Positions 23,680 through 32,455 of a stretch of DNA of 64,000 bases are shown piece by piece. Position 1 is the first letter of the stretch, and each line of letters starts with the position of its first letter. Both the position numbers and the translations under genes were made by a program. The notes below the pieces were generated by a model, which saw nothing but the letters and a program-made list of their open reading frames with translations, ran no database searches and had not been told where the DNA came from. Source of the stretch: Methanocaldococcus sp. FS406-22 (GTDB taxonomy: Archaea; AGJL01; Methanococci; Methanococcales; Methanocaldococcaceae). The stretch is from contig NC_013887.1 of assembly GCF_000025525.1 (NCBI RefSeq), forward strand, positions 1,696,940 to 1,760,939, given 5' to 3'.

Positions 23680-24735
23680 ATGGATTTCTTAGAGATAGAG
23701 GATTTAAGCATAGATTTAGGAGAGTTTAAACTTGTTGATGTTAATTTAAAGGTAAAAAAAGGAGATTATTTGACCATTATAGGCCCTACTGGGAGTGGGA
23801 AGTCCATATTATTAGAGACAATTGCTGGTTTCTATAAACCAGAGAAGGGGAGAATTTATCTTGAGGGAGAGGATATAACTGACTTACCACCAGAAAAGAG
23901 AAACATGAGTATAGTTTATCAGGATTATGTCCTCTTCCCTCACAAAACAGTTTTTGATAACATTGCCTACGGCTTAAAGAAGAAGATTAAAGATAAGGAT
24001 AAGATTAGGGAGGAGATAACTCAAATTACTGAGGTTTTAAATATATCCCATTTATTGCATAGAAAGCCAGACACTTTAAGTGGAGGAGAACAGCAAAGAG
24101 TGGCTTTAGCAAGAGCTTTAGTAGTTAAGCCAAAACTTTTATTGATGGATGAGCCATTCAGTGCCTTAGATGTAAAAACAAAAGAAAACTTAAGAAAGTT
24201 AGTTAAAAAGGCAATAAAGGAGTATGAAACAACTGTCTTGCATGTAACTCATGATTTTGATGATGTTTGGAGTTTGGCAAATAGAGTAGCTGTTATGAAA
24301 AATGGTAGGATTTTACAAGAGGGAGAGGTTAATGAGATATTTTACAAGCCTTCTATAAACTTTGTTGCTGAGTTTGTCGGAACTAATGTGTTAGAGGGAG
24401 AGGTTATTGATAAAGAGGATGGCTTAACAAAAATAAAGGTTGGAAGTTTGGAGTTGTTGAGTGTTGATGATGGAGATGGAGTAGTTAGATTATCTATAAG
24501 ACCAGAGGATATAGTTATTTCAAAGCATCCAATAGAAACATCTGCAAGGAATGAATTCAGATGCAAAGTTGATAGGATTAAAAGAATGGGGAACTTGGTT
24601 TATTTAGCTCTAAGTGTTGATGATATAAGGTTGAGGTGTATTTTAACACCAAATGCATTGTATAGCTTAAATATAAAAGAGGGAGATGTTGTTTATGCAG
24701 TAATAAAAGCTACAAATGTGAGGATTATTAGCTGA
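23680..24735 (+). CDS. modC: Molybdate/tungstate ABC transporter ATP-binding protein
   Basis: A 351-residue ATPase. Walker A GPTGSGKS is at about residues 33-40, Q-loop VYQDYVLFPHKT, ABC signature LSGGEQQRVALARAL, Walker B LLLMDEPFSALD, H-switch LHVTHDFDD. The C-terminal part (from about 235) is a TOBE-type regulatory domain with VVRLSIRPEDIVIS. ATG 23680 follows GGTGAAAATA. It completes modABC and probably feeds the neighbouring Fmd/Fwd system. Confidence 0.93.
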   Translation: MDFLEIEDLSIDLGEFKLVDVNLKVKKGDYLTIIGPTGSGKSILLETIAGFYKPEKGRIYLEGEDITDLPPEKRNMSIVYQDYVLFPHKTVFDNIAYGLKKKIKDKDKIREEITQITEVLNISHLLHRKPDTLSGGEQQRVALARALVVKPKLLLMDEPFSALDVKTKENLRKLVKKAIKEYETTVLHVTHDFDDVWSLANRVAVMKNGRILQEGEVNEIFYKPSINFVAEFVGTNVLEGEVIDKEDGLTKIKVGSLELLSVDDGDGVVRLSIRPEDIVISKHPIETSARNEFRCKVDRIKRMGNLVYLALSVDDIRLRCILTPNALYSLNIKEGDVVYAVIKATNVRIIS

Positions 24736-26367
24736 TTATTTCCTGCTCAATTTTCTTCTAACAGCTATATAGAGGTTACCTAATAAGATTAGAGATGTAA
24801 CCCTTACAATTGGCTCTAATATCCATAGTGATTTATCATCAGTGCCTATTTGTAAAAATAATCTTATTACCTCTAAAAATGAGACAAACCAAAATTTTAT
24901 TATCTCTATAATATCCCATTCCATTTCTTTAAATCTTAACATTGATGCTAAAATGGTAAATACTATTATGCTATAAAATATCCATTTTCCAGTCTTTTCT
25001 ATTGATTCTCCATAGTCAGATATTTCTTTGTAGGCTCTTATAATAAATCTTTCAAATCTGCTATCTGAAAACTCTTTTATTAGCTCCATTTCCATTGTGT
25101 ATAGGTTAGATGCTTCAATGTAGGTTCTGTTATTTTCAATGGATATTCTTAGGTTTCTGTATTCTGCGAGAATTGATTTATAATCTAAATGATTTTTTAG
25201 GATTTCATAAGCTTCTTTATATATTCCTTCAGCATTTTCTTTTAGTTTTAAAAGTTTGTGACTTAAAATTTCTTCTTTTTTGATGTCGCATAGTATCATC
25301 ACTTCTCTAACATCTGTTTTTAAAAATGATGTTTTTGATAATGGAAAGTTTTCTATCTTTGTGTGTTTATTTAGAAATTGAGTGTTAAGGAATATTGCTA
25401 AGCATTTATCTTTAATCATATTAATTATTGTGTGTGTCCATTGTTTGTTTGGTTTCTTTAGGTTAATCCCATACTTTTCATACTTTTCAAACTTAATGCC
25501 TTTTCTAAATAATGCTAAATCTTCAAATGTGCTGTCAACAAATGATATTAGATTAAACCGGATATCTCTAAAATCTGCACGAAATTTAAAAGTTGAATTA
25601 TGGAAATATATCTTATTGGCAGTTATATTTGAAAAATTGACCTCTCCATTAAATTCTGAATCAGTAAAATCTGCAAATTCTCTAAATTTTGAATATATAA
25701 ATTTAATTTCTCCTACAAATATTGAACAAAATGTAACTCTATTGAATTCTGATTGTAAAAAATAAATTGCTCCATTAAATTCTGAAAATATAAAACCAAC
25801 GAATTCATTAAATTTTGTGGCATGAAAATTAACATATCCAAAAAATTTTGTTTGCATAAAATTAACATCTCTATGAAATTCTGAGTTATAAAAACTAACA
25901 TATCCGTTAAACAAAACATTACTAAAATCTGCACGTTTGAAAGTGCATTCAAAATAGCTTACCTTTTTATTAAATATTGAGTTTTTAAAATTAGTTTCTC
26001 TATTAAACTCCGACTTAATAAAATCGACATTTCCATTAAATACCATTTGTAATCTTTCTGCTTTACCTGTTTCGAAAATAAATCTCTCGTCATATATCTT
26101 AAAGTCATTATTAAATTCAACATTATAAATATATATGTTTATATTTACAGTTATGCTTTTTATTATCCATTTTAGTATGTTTTCGTCTTTCTCATCTTCA
26201 CTAATTAACTTTTTTAACTTCTTATTGTCTTTAATCCTCTCATAAATATCTTTAATGCTAATTATCCCCTTAATAATACAATCTGTTAATTCAAAATCCT
26301 TCCCCTTCTCTAAACACTCAACAAACCTATCAATAAACTCCTCACTACTTATAACTCTCTTTCCCAT
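24736..26367 (-). CDS. Pentapeptide-repeat membrane protein
   Basis: A 543-residue protein. After an N-terminal helical domain, residues about 85-290 are an imperfect pentapeptide-repeat coil with a Phe every fifth residue or so (NVDFIKSEFNRETNFKNSIF, VSFYNSEFHRDVNFMQTKFF, FTDSEFNGEVNFSNITA). A helical linker follows (KENAEGIYKEAYEILKNHLD), then two or three transmembrane helices near the C-terminus (WIFYSIIVFTILASMLRF, IIKFWFVSFLEVIRLFL, VTSLILLGNLYIAVRRKL). This architecture recalls pentapeptide proteins fused to ion-channel-like domains. Start ATG 26367 follows GGTGGGCTTT. Its stop abuts the modC stop. Function unknown. Confidence 0.72.
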   Translation of the reverse strand: MGKRVISSEEFIDRFVECLEKGKDFELTDCIIKGIISIKDIYERIKDNKKLKKLISEDEKDENILKWIIKSITVNINIYIYNVEFNNDFKIYDERFIFETGKAERLQMVFNGNVDFIKSEFNRETNFKNSIFNKKVSYFECTFKRADFSNVLFNGYVSFYNSEFHRDVNFMQTKFFGYVNFHATKFNEFVGFIFSEFNGAIYFLQSEFNRVTFCSIFVGEIKFIYSKFREFADFTDSEFNGEVNFSNITANKIYFHNSTFKFRADFRDIRFNLISFVDSTFEDLALFRKGIKFEKYEKYGINLKKPNKQWTHTIINMIKDKCLAIFLNTQFLNKHTKIENFPLSKTSFLKTDVREVMILCDIKKEEILSHKLLKLKENAEGIYKEAYEILKNHLDYKSILAEYRNLRISIENNRTYIEASNLYTMEMELIKEFSDSRFERFIIRAYKEISDYGESIEKTGKWIFYSIIVFTILASMLRFKEMEWDIIEIIKFWFVSFLEVIRLFLQIGTDDKSLWILEPIVRVTSLILLGNLYIAVRRKLSRK

Positions 26368-26452
26368 AAAGCCCACCAATTATAACAACATTAATATATC
26401 ACAAATTAAATTATACTTTGCTAATTAAAAGATTTATTAGTGGTGATATACC

Positions 26453-27736
26453 TTGCTAATTGTTAAAAAAACAGATAGATTGGAAGGGATTGTTAAAGCT
26501 CCTCCTTCAAAGTCTTATACGCATAGAGCAGTTATTGGAGCATCATTAGCAGAGGGAATAAGCAGAATCATAAATCCACTCTGGGGAGCTGACTGTTTAT
26601 CATCAGTTCATGGATGTAAAATGCTTGGAGCTGATATAACTTTAGATAAAGAAAAAGATGAGTGGGTTGTTAAAGGAGGAGAGCTAAAAACACCAGATAA
26701 CATTATAGATATTGGAAATAGTGGAACAACTCTAAGGATTCTAACATCTATTGCCTCACAGATACCAAAGGGCTATGCAATCTTAACTGGGGATGAGTCA
26801 ATAAGGAAGAGACCAATGCAACCTTTATTAGATGCTCTAAAACAGCTAAATATAGAGGCATTTTCATCAAAATTAGATGGAACAGCTCCAATAATAGTTA
26901 AAAGTGGAAAAATTGATGGGAATGTTGTAAAGATTAGAGGAGATATTAGCTCTCAATTTATAACCTCTTTGATGATGCTTCTCCCATTTAATAAGGAAGA
27001 TACTGAAATCATCTTAACCTCTCCACTAAAGTCAAAGCCATATATTGATATAACATTAGATATTTTAAACAACTTTGGCATAAAAATTGATAAAACAGAC
27101 AATGGATTTTTAGTTTATGGAAATCAGAAGTATAAACCAATAGATTATATTGTTGAAGGAGATTATTCTTCAGCATCCTACTTAATAGCTGCTGGAGTTT
27201 TAATAAATTCAAATATAACCATTGAAAACCTATTTGCCAATTCAAAGCAAGGAGATAAGGCTATAATTAACATCGTCAAAGAAATGGGAGCAGATGTTAA
27301 AGTTAAAAAAGATAGAGTTATTATTGAAGGAGAATACAGCTTAGAGGGCATAGATGTTGATGTTAAAGACATTCCAGATTTAGTTCCAACAATTGCAGTT
27401 TTAGGATGCTTTGCAGAGGGAAAAACAGAGATTTACAATGGAGAGCATGTTAGATTAAAGGAGTGCGACAGATTAAGAGCCTGTGCTGTAGAACTAAAAA
27501 AGATGGGAGCAGATATTGAAGAGAAACCAGATGGTTTAATTATAAGAGGAGTTAAAAAGCTAAAAGGGGCTAAGCTAAATACCTATCACGACCATAGATT
27601 GGTTATGGCATTTACCATAGCTGGTTTAAAGGCAGAGGGAGAGACAATTATTGAAGGAGAGGAGGCAGTTAAAATATCCTTCCCAAACTTTGTTGATGTT
27701 ATGAAGAGCTTAGGGGCTAATATAGTGGTTGGATAA
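26453..27736 (+). CDS. aroA: 3-phosphoshikimate 1-carboxyvinyltransferase (EPSP synthase)
   Basis: EPSP synthase, 427 residues, the sixth step of the shikimate pathway. Motifs: APPSKSYTHRAVIGASLAEG (residues 17-36, phosphate-binding Lys and Arg), DIGNSGTTLRILTSIAS, RKRPMQPLLDAL, SSQFITSLMMLLPF, VEGDYSSASYLIAAGVL, DLVPTIAVLGCFAEG and RLKECDRLRACAVELKKMGA. The start is TTG 26453 with GGTGATATACC before it. Archaea lack the bacterial upstream steps but use this enzyme. Confidence 0.94.
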   Translation: MLIVKKTDRLEGIVKAPPSKSYTHRAVIGASLAEGISRIINPLWGADCLSSVHGCKMLGADITLDKEKDEWVVKGGELKTPDNIIDIGNSGTTLRILTSIASQIPKGYAILTGDESIRKRPMQPLLDALKQLNIEAFSSKLDGTAPIIVKSGKIDGNVVKIRGDISSQFITSLMMLLPFNKEDTEIILTSPLKSKPYIDITLDILNNFGIKIDKTDNGFLVYGNQKYKPIDYIVEGDYSSASYLIAAGVLINSNITIENLFANSKQGDKAIINIVKEMGADVKVKKDRVIIEGEYSLEGIDVDVKDIPDLVPTIAVLGCFAEGKTEIYNGEHVRLKECDRLRACAVELKKMGADIEEKPDGLIIRGVKKLKGAKLNTYHDHRLVMAFTIAGLKAEGETIIEGEEAVKISFPNFVDVMKSLGANIVVG

Positions 27737-27786
27737 AAATAATAAAATTTTTATAAAGATGGCATAAAATTCTACTCATGTAAATT

Positions 27787-27898
27787 TATAGTTTTTTGAA
27801 AAAGTTATTAAAATTAAAAAGGAAAGTTTGAACGCCTTCCAAAGAAAGGCGTTCATTATGTGCCTTATTCATCCAAGACATTTTTGCAAAAAACTATA
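27787..27898. mobile_element. MITE-like inverted-repeat element upstream of aksA
   Basis: A 112-bp element with perfect 12-bp terminal inverted repeats TATAGTTTTTTG (27787-27798) and CAAAAAACTATA (27887-27898). Its centre holds a hairpin GAACGCCTT-x-CAAAG-x-AAGGCGTTC. The central 45 bp (GGAAAGTTTGAACGCC and onward to ATG-CCT) is nearly identical to the element at 47454-47564, whose terminal repeats differ. It has no coding capacity and sits in the aksA leader, 14 bases before the start codon. Whether it moves, or is a structured regulatory leader, is open. Confidence 0.65.
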
Positions 27899-27912
27899 TG
27901 CTGGTGATGTTT

Positions 27913-29103
27913 ATGGATTTCTTATTTGAGAATAGTTGGAAGGCAGTTTGTCCTTATAATCCAAAATTGGACTTAAAAGACATTTATATATATGACACAA
28001 CCTTAAGAGACGGAGAACAAACTCCCGGAGTTTGCTTCACTAAAGAACAAAAATTAGAGATAGCAAGGAAGTTGGATGAACTCGGCTTAAAGCAGATTGA
28101 AGCTGGATTTCCTATAGTCTCTGAAAGAGAGGCAGATATTGTTAAAACTATAGCCAACGAAGGACTTAATGCCGATATATTAGCTTTGTGCAGAGCTTTA
28201 AAGAAAGACATTGATAAGGCAATAGAGTGCGATGTAGATGGGATTATTACCTTTATAGCAACCTCTCCTCTCCACTTAAAATATAAATTCAACAACAAAA
28301 GCTTAGATGAAATCTTAGAGATGGGAGTTGAGGCAGTTGAGTATGCAAAAGAACATGGGCTGTTTGTAGCTTTCTCTGCAGAGGATGCGACAAGAACACC
28401 AATAGAGGATTTGATTAAAGTGCATAAAGCCGCTGAAGAGGCTGGAGCAGATAGGGTTCATATAGCAGACACAACTGGATGTGCAACACCACAGAGCATG
28501 GAGTTTATATGCAGAACATTAAAAGAGAACTTAAAAAAAGCTCACATAGGAGTTCATTGCCACAACGACTTTGGATTTGCAGTTATAAACTCAATATATG
28601 GTTTAATTGGTGGAGCTAAGGCAGTTTCAACAACAGTTAATGGTATTGGAGAGAGGGCTGGAAATGCCGCATTAGAGGAGCTAATTATGGCTTTAACTGT
28701 ATTGTATGATGTTGATTTAGGCTTAAATTTGGAGGTTCTGCCAGAGTTGTGTAGAATGGTTGAGGAGTTTTCTGGAATAAAAATGCCAAGAAATAAGCCG
28801 ATAGTTGGAGAGCTTGTCTTTGCTCATGAGAGTGGAATTCATGTTGATGCTGTCATAGAAAACCCATTAACCTATGAACCATTCCTTCCAGAGAAGATAG
28901 GGCTTAGGAGGAACATTATATTAGGAAAGCATTCCGGATGTAGGGCTGTTGCCTATAAGCTAAAGCTCATGGGCATTGATTACGATAGAGATATGTTATG
29001 TGAGATAGTTAAAAAGGTTAAAGAGATTAGGGAGGAAGGAAAGTTCATAACTGATGAGGTATTTAAGGAGATTGTTGAAGAGGTTTTAAGAAAGAGAAAA
29101 TAA
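27913..29103 (+). CDS. aksA: Homocitrate synthase AksA (isopropylmalate synthase family)
   Basis: A 396-residue HMGL-domain enzyme that condenses 2-oxoglutarate (and longer 2-oxoacids) with acetyl-CoA for coenzyme B and biotin precursor synthesis. Motifs: YDTTLRDGEQTPGVCFTKEQ, ADIVKTIANEGLNADILALC, FIATSPLHLKYK, GADRVHIADTTGCATPQSM, VHCHNDFGFAVINSIYG, NGIGERAGNAALEELIM and VFAHESGIHVDAV. ATG 27913 follows GGTGATGTTT. Members of this family (LeuA, CimA, AksA) look alike; AksA is favoured by recollection of the M. jannaschii order. The stop codon adjoins a palindrome at 29103-29124. Confidence 0.84.
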   Translation: MDFLFENSWKAVCPYNPKLDLKDIYIYDTTLRDGEQTPGVCFTKEQKLEIARKLDELGLKQIEAGFPIVSEREADIVKTIANEGLNADILALCRALKKDIDKAIECDVDGIITFIATSPLHLKYKFNNKSLDEILEMGVEAVEYAKEHGLFVAFSAEDATRTPIEDLIKVHKAAEEAGADRVHIADTTGCATPQSMEFICRTLKENLKKAHIGVHCHNDFGFAVINSIYGLIGGAKAVSTTVNGIGERAGNAALEELIMALTVLYDVDLGLNLEVLPELCRMVEEFSGIKMPRNKPIVGELVFAHESGIHVDAVIENPLTYEPFLPEKIGLRRNIILGKHSGCRAVAYKLKLMGIDYDRDMLCEIVKKVKEIREEGKFITDEVFKEIVEEVLRKRK

Positions 29104-29124
29104 TAGTTTTTTGCAAAAAACTAT
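29103..29124. repeat. Perfect 22-bp palindrome, solo copy of the aksA element's ends
   Basis: The sequence is ATAGTTTTTT-GC-AAAAAACTAT, perfectly self-complementary. It equals the left terminal repeat of the 27787 element fused to its right end, as if the interior had been deleted. It lies on the aksA stop codon and the last four bases of the ATPase gene on the other strand. As RNA it would form a hairpin usable as a terminator in either direction. Confidence 0.7.
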
Positions 29125-30398
29125 AAACTCCATTTCCAGAATGGAATTACCTCTATTAAATACTCTTTATTATCAATGTTTAGCTTTTCTAATCCTTCAT
29201 CGTTATAGGTAATGATTTTTAGTTTGACATCTTTAAGATTTAAATCCTTAATGGCTTTTTCAAAGGCTTTAATCTCCCTATCTTTATTAATCTCATTTAA
29301 CTCATAACACACTTGGATTAACTCCTTATTTTTATCAAATATTAAAAAATCAACCTCATAGTTTTTTCCTTTGACATAAAATAGATTCTCATTCTCAACA
29401 AAGCCCTTTTTCCTTAACTCTAAAAATACAATATTCTCTAAGATTCTTCCTTTGTTTTTGCTAAAACTTAAGGAAAAATTCCACATTCCGTCAATAACAT
29501 AGAGTTTTGAGTTAGAGACAGTTTTTGTTTTATATGAGAAGTTGTTTAATAAAAATATCAGATAGGCATCACCAAAATATTCTAAGTAATTATAAATGCA
29601 TTCTCTACTTATTTTTGTGTTGAATTCTTTTAGTAAATTGGTAATCTTTTTTATAGAAACCTCATTAGCAAACAAATTTATTAAAACATTTCTTAAAACC
29701 TTAATTTCCTTTATATTTCTAATATTATGCCTTTCAACAACATCTCTATAGAATATGCTATCTAAATACTCTTTAAGAATGTCTTTTTTAATTTCTTCAT
29801 CATCTACCAAAGCTATTTCTGGAAAACCACCAAATTTGATAAATTCATTTAGATATTTCAACAACTCTGCCTTTTCTATAGTTGAATATCCTTTTTTAAT
29901 CTCAAAATTCTTAAATTTTAAAAATTCCTTAAAGTTTAATGGTAATACTTCTGTTTTTAAACTTCTCCCTCTTAGAGATGTGGCAATTTCCTTTGATAAT
30001 AATTTAGAGGATGAACCAGTTATAAAGATGTTGAAACCACTATCATTTAACCTTCTAACAAACTTATCCCAGTTATCAACACCTTGAATCTCATCAAAAA
30101 ATAGGTTTTTGGAATTTTTTATAGATAATGCAATCTTTAGGAGTTCATTTAATTCGTTGGCATTTATGTTTATTAATCTCTCATCCTCAAAATTTATATA
30201 GATGAAGTCATCCTTAAAATGCTTATTTATAATTTGAAATAAAAAATATGTCTTTCCTCCCCTCCTTACACCATAAATTACCTTTATTTTATTAGGGAGG
30301 AGTTTTATCTCTTTATCCCTATCAATAACCTTGGCTTTTTTTACTCTGTCTAAGTTGTCTAATACAACCTCCTCAAATAATATCTTTTTGTCTATCAT
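29121..30398 (-). CDS. AAA-type ATPase of the archaeal ATPase/DUF4143 family
   Basis: A 425-residue ATPase. Walker A GVRRGGKTYFLFQIIN is near residue 43, Walker B KNLFFDEIQGVDNWDKFVR with the family DEIQ signature, sensor FIFITGSSSKLLSKEI-like NIFITGSSSKLLSK, then DUF4143 (NNFSYKTKTVSNSKLYVIDG and LENIVFLELRKKG, VKGKNYEVDFLIFD). This nuclease-like C-terminal domain is typical. M. jannaschii has many paralogues. ATG 30398 is used; a TTG 14 codons upstream is also possible. A perfect palindrome overlaps the promoter (30420-30441). Biological role is unknown. Confidence 0.82.
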   Translation of the reverse strand: MIDKKILFEEVVLDNLDRVKKAKVIDRDKEIKLLPNKIKVIYGVRRGGKTYFLFQIINKHFKDDFIYINFEDERLININANELNELLKIALSIKNSKNLFFDEIQGVDNWDKFVRRLNDSGFNIFITGSSSKLLSKEIATSLRGRSLKTEVLPLNFKEFLKFKNFEIKKGYSTIEKAELLKYLNEFIKFGGFPEIALVDDEEIKKDILKEYLDSIFYRDVVERHNIRNIKEIKVLRNVLINLFANEVSIKKITNLLKEFNTKISRECIYNYLEYFGDAYLIFLLNNFSYKTKTVSNSKLYVIDGMWNFSLSFSKNKGRILENIVFLELRKKGFVENENLFYVKGKNYEVDFLIFDKNKELIQVCYELNEINKDREIKAFEKAIKDLNLKDVKLKIITYNDEGLEKLNIDNKEYLIEVIPFWKWSL

Positions 30399-30419
30399 AC
30401 TTGACACTCTTAATAATTT

Positions 30420-30441
30420 TTTGTCTAATATATTAGACAAA
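30420..30441. promoter_or_regulatory. Perfect 22-bp palindrome at the ATPase promoter (putative operator)
   Basis: The palindrome is TTTGTCTAATA-TATTAGACAAA. On the minus strand it starts two bases after the TATA-like GTTTAAATAC (30442-30451), so it covers the likely transcription start. A dimeric repressor, possibly the gene's own product or a neighbour, could block transcription here. The identity of the regulator is not known. Confidence 0.65.
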
Positions 30442-30522
30442 GTATTTAAACCTTTGCAAAGAAAGAAATATATAAAGCAGTTTCATAAATATACCTAAAA
30501 TTGCATAATTTAGAGGGATACG

Positions 30523-31113
30523 ATGAAACTCTTTGAATATCCGGGAATCCAAAATACAGATGAAACATTAAAAATAGCTGTGGAGAGAGCTAAAAAGGGA
30601 GATATAAAAAGTATAGTTGTTGCCTCATCTACTGGGTACACTGCTAAGAAACTGCTTGATTTGTTAGAGGAAGAGGGATTAAAGCTAAATGTTGTTGTCG
30701 TTACCTATCACCAAGGCTTTCATGGAGAGGATATAATATCAATGGATAAAGAGGTTGAGGAAGAGTTAAAGAGAAGAGGGGCTAAGGTATTTAGGGGTAG
30801 TCATGCCTTAAGTGGAGTTGAGAGAGGGATATCCAATAAATTGGGCGGATATGGGCCGGTTCAAGTTATAGCCGAGACGTTGAGAACATTTGGGCAAGGA
30901 GTTAAAGTTTGTTATGAGATAACAATTATGGCATGTGATGCTGGTTTGATAAAAGCAAAAGAGGAGGTTATAGCTATTGGTGGGACCTCAAGAGGGGCAG
31001 ATACTGCAATGGTCATAAAGCCAGCTAATATGAACACCTTCTTCAACATAGAGGCAAGAGAAATTTTATGCATGCCAAGAATTAAAAAGAAGAAAGATGA
31101 AGAGGATGAATAA
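30523..31113 (+). CDS. Pyruvate kinase alpha/beta-domain-like protein
   Basis: A 196-residue protein equal to a free-standing pyruvate kinase C-terminal domain (PK_C fold). It begins [20 protein letters not shown], then [76 protein letters not shown] and [20 protein letters not shown]. Such proteins are common in archaea and possibly bind a phosphorylated ligand; the function is unproven. The end overlaps the next gene by 8-17 bases, so they are coupled. Confidence 0.8.
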   Translation: MKLFEYPGIQNTDETLKIAVERAKKGDIKSIVVASSTGYTAKKLLDLLEEEGLKLNVVVVTYHQGFHGEDIISMDKEVEEELKRRGAKVFRGSHALSGVERGISNKLGGYGPVQVIAETLRTFGQGVKVCYEITIMACDAGLIKAKEEVIAIGGTSRGADTAMVIKPANMNTFFNIEAREILCMPRIKKKKDEEDE

Positions 31114-31849
31114 AAAATATTATTTATTATTTTCATTTTTTGTATTTGCTGTATTTTCTTTCACACTTTTTATTAACAGTAATAGTAATCATGATGAGCA
31201 AAATAAACCAATAATATTGGTTCATGACGTCTCTCCAATATATTTCAAGGAGTTAAAAGAGATTGTAAAGGTTATAAATAAACATCACTACCAAAATAGA
31301 ACTTACCTTTTTTTAATTGTTAATCATGCAAATAAGTATAATTTAAAGAATTATCCTGAATTTGTAAAATATCTTCATAAATTGGAGAAAGAAGGATATC
31401 ACATAGAGTTTCATGCCTATAACCATATAGGGGATGAGTTCTACTGTAATAAAACTGTTGCAGAGGAAAAGTTAAATAAATCATTTAAAATTTTGGAAGA
31501 ATGTGGATTTAATCCTAAAAATATCAGATATTTTATCCCACCAAGATACAAAATATCTAAAGATGCTGAAAAACTGTTTTTAGAAAGAAATATTACAATA
31601 ATCCTTGAGAATAAAATGATAACAAACAAAAATGGAAAGATAGTTAAAATTGACATCACAAACAGGGAATATACATGGTATCTTCCAAAATCATTATTAA
31701 AAATAGCTGAAAATATAGCAATAGCTGATTATAAAATAAGCATAAAAGAAAATAGGCAATTTTTTCTTTCAATTCACCCTAAGGCAGTTAATTATGGTGG
31801 TGGGTTAGAGTTCTTAGATTATTTCTTAAACGAAACATTGAAAAATTAA
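31097..31849 (+). CDS. DUF2334-type polysaccharide deacetylase-like protein
   Basis: A 250-residue protein with an N-terminal membrane anchor ([20 protein letters not shown]) and an extracellular domain. [20 protein letters not shown] contains the HD metal site, [15 protein letters not shown] the H-x-x-x-H site, and [17 protein letters not shown] a substrate-loop pattern, as in polysaccharide deacetylases of the DUF2334 type. [10 protein letters not shown] has the final His. ATG 31097 or 31106 is the start. It probably edits a surface sugar. Confidence 0.75.
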   Translation: MKRMNKKYYLLFSFFVFAVFSFTLFINSNSNHDEQNKPIILVHDVSPIYFKELKEIVKVINKHHYQNRTYLFLIVNHANKYNLKNYPEFVKYLHKLEKEGYHIEFHAYNHIGDEFYCNKTVAEEKLNKSFKILEECGFNPKNIRYFIPPRYKISKDAEKLFLERNITIILENKMITNKNGKIVKIDITNREYTWYLPKSLLKIAENIAIADYKISIKENRQFFLSIHPKAVNYGGGLEFLDYFLNETLKN

Positions 31850-32446
31850 TTACAACAACTCAACAAAGTTCTCTATAAGCTTTAATCCAATTTTTCCACT
31901 CTTTTCTGGATGAAATTGAGTTGCAAAGACATTATCTTTATTTATAACACTTGGAAACTCTTTGCCATATTCAGTTTTTCCAACTATGCAATCCTCAGTT
32001 GGATTTACGTGGTATGAATGAACAAAATAAAAGTAACTATTATCTTTTATCCCTTCAAATAATGGGCAGTCTTTAACTATCTTCACGCTATTCCAGCCCA
32101 TGTGTGGAAGTTTCTCAACATCTCTAAACTTAACTACATTGCCTTTTATTATCCCTAAACCTTTAACTCCTATCTTTTCCTCACTCTCTTCAAACAAAAT
32201 CTGCATCCCTAAGCAGATTCCTAAGAAAGGAACCCCATCAGAAACAATTTTATATATGGTCTCTTTCAATGGGGCTAAATGCTCCATTGCACTACCAAAA
32301 TTTCCCACTCCTGGTAGAATTACCTTATCACAAGCTAATAACTCCTCACTATCACTGGTTATTATTGCTTTATCATAAAGCTCTACTGCCTTTTGAATGC
32401 TCCTCAAATTCCCTGCATTGTAATCAATGATGCCAATCATTTTCAT
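31850..32446 (-). CDS. hisH: Imidazole glycerol phosphate synthase subunit HisH
   Basis: Glutamine amidotransferase subunit of histidine synthesis, 198 residues, providing ammonia to HisF. Motifs: GIIDYNAGNLRSIQKAVEL, LPGVGNFGSAMEHL, FLGICLGMQILFEESEE (nucleophile Cys), MGWNSVKIV, YFVHSYHVNP, and FATQFHPEKSGKIGLKLI (catalytic His and Glu). The stop codon abuts that of the convergent DUF2334 gene. Confidence 0.95.
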   Translation of the reverse strand: MKMIGIIDYNAGNLRSIQKAVELYDKAIITSDSEELLACDKVILPGVGNFGSAMEHLAPLKETIYKIVSDGVPFLGICLGMQILFEESEEKIGVKGLGIIKGNVVKFRDVEKLPHMGWNSVKIVKDCPLFEGIKDNSYFYFVHSYHVNPTEDCIVGKTEYGKEFPSVINKDNVFATQFHPEKSGKIGLKLIENFVELL

Positions 32447-32455
32447 CCCTAAAAT

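Noticed and set aside
27830..27856. GAACGCCTTCC hairpin as part of a CRISPR array
   Set aside because: Only two copies occur, 20 kb apart, with no regularly spaced repeats. No CRISPR array or cas gene was seen in the window.
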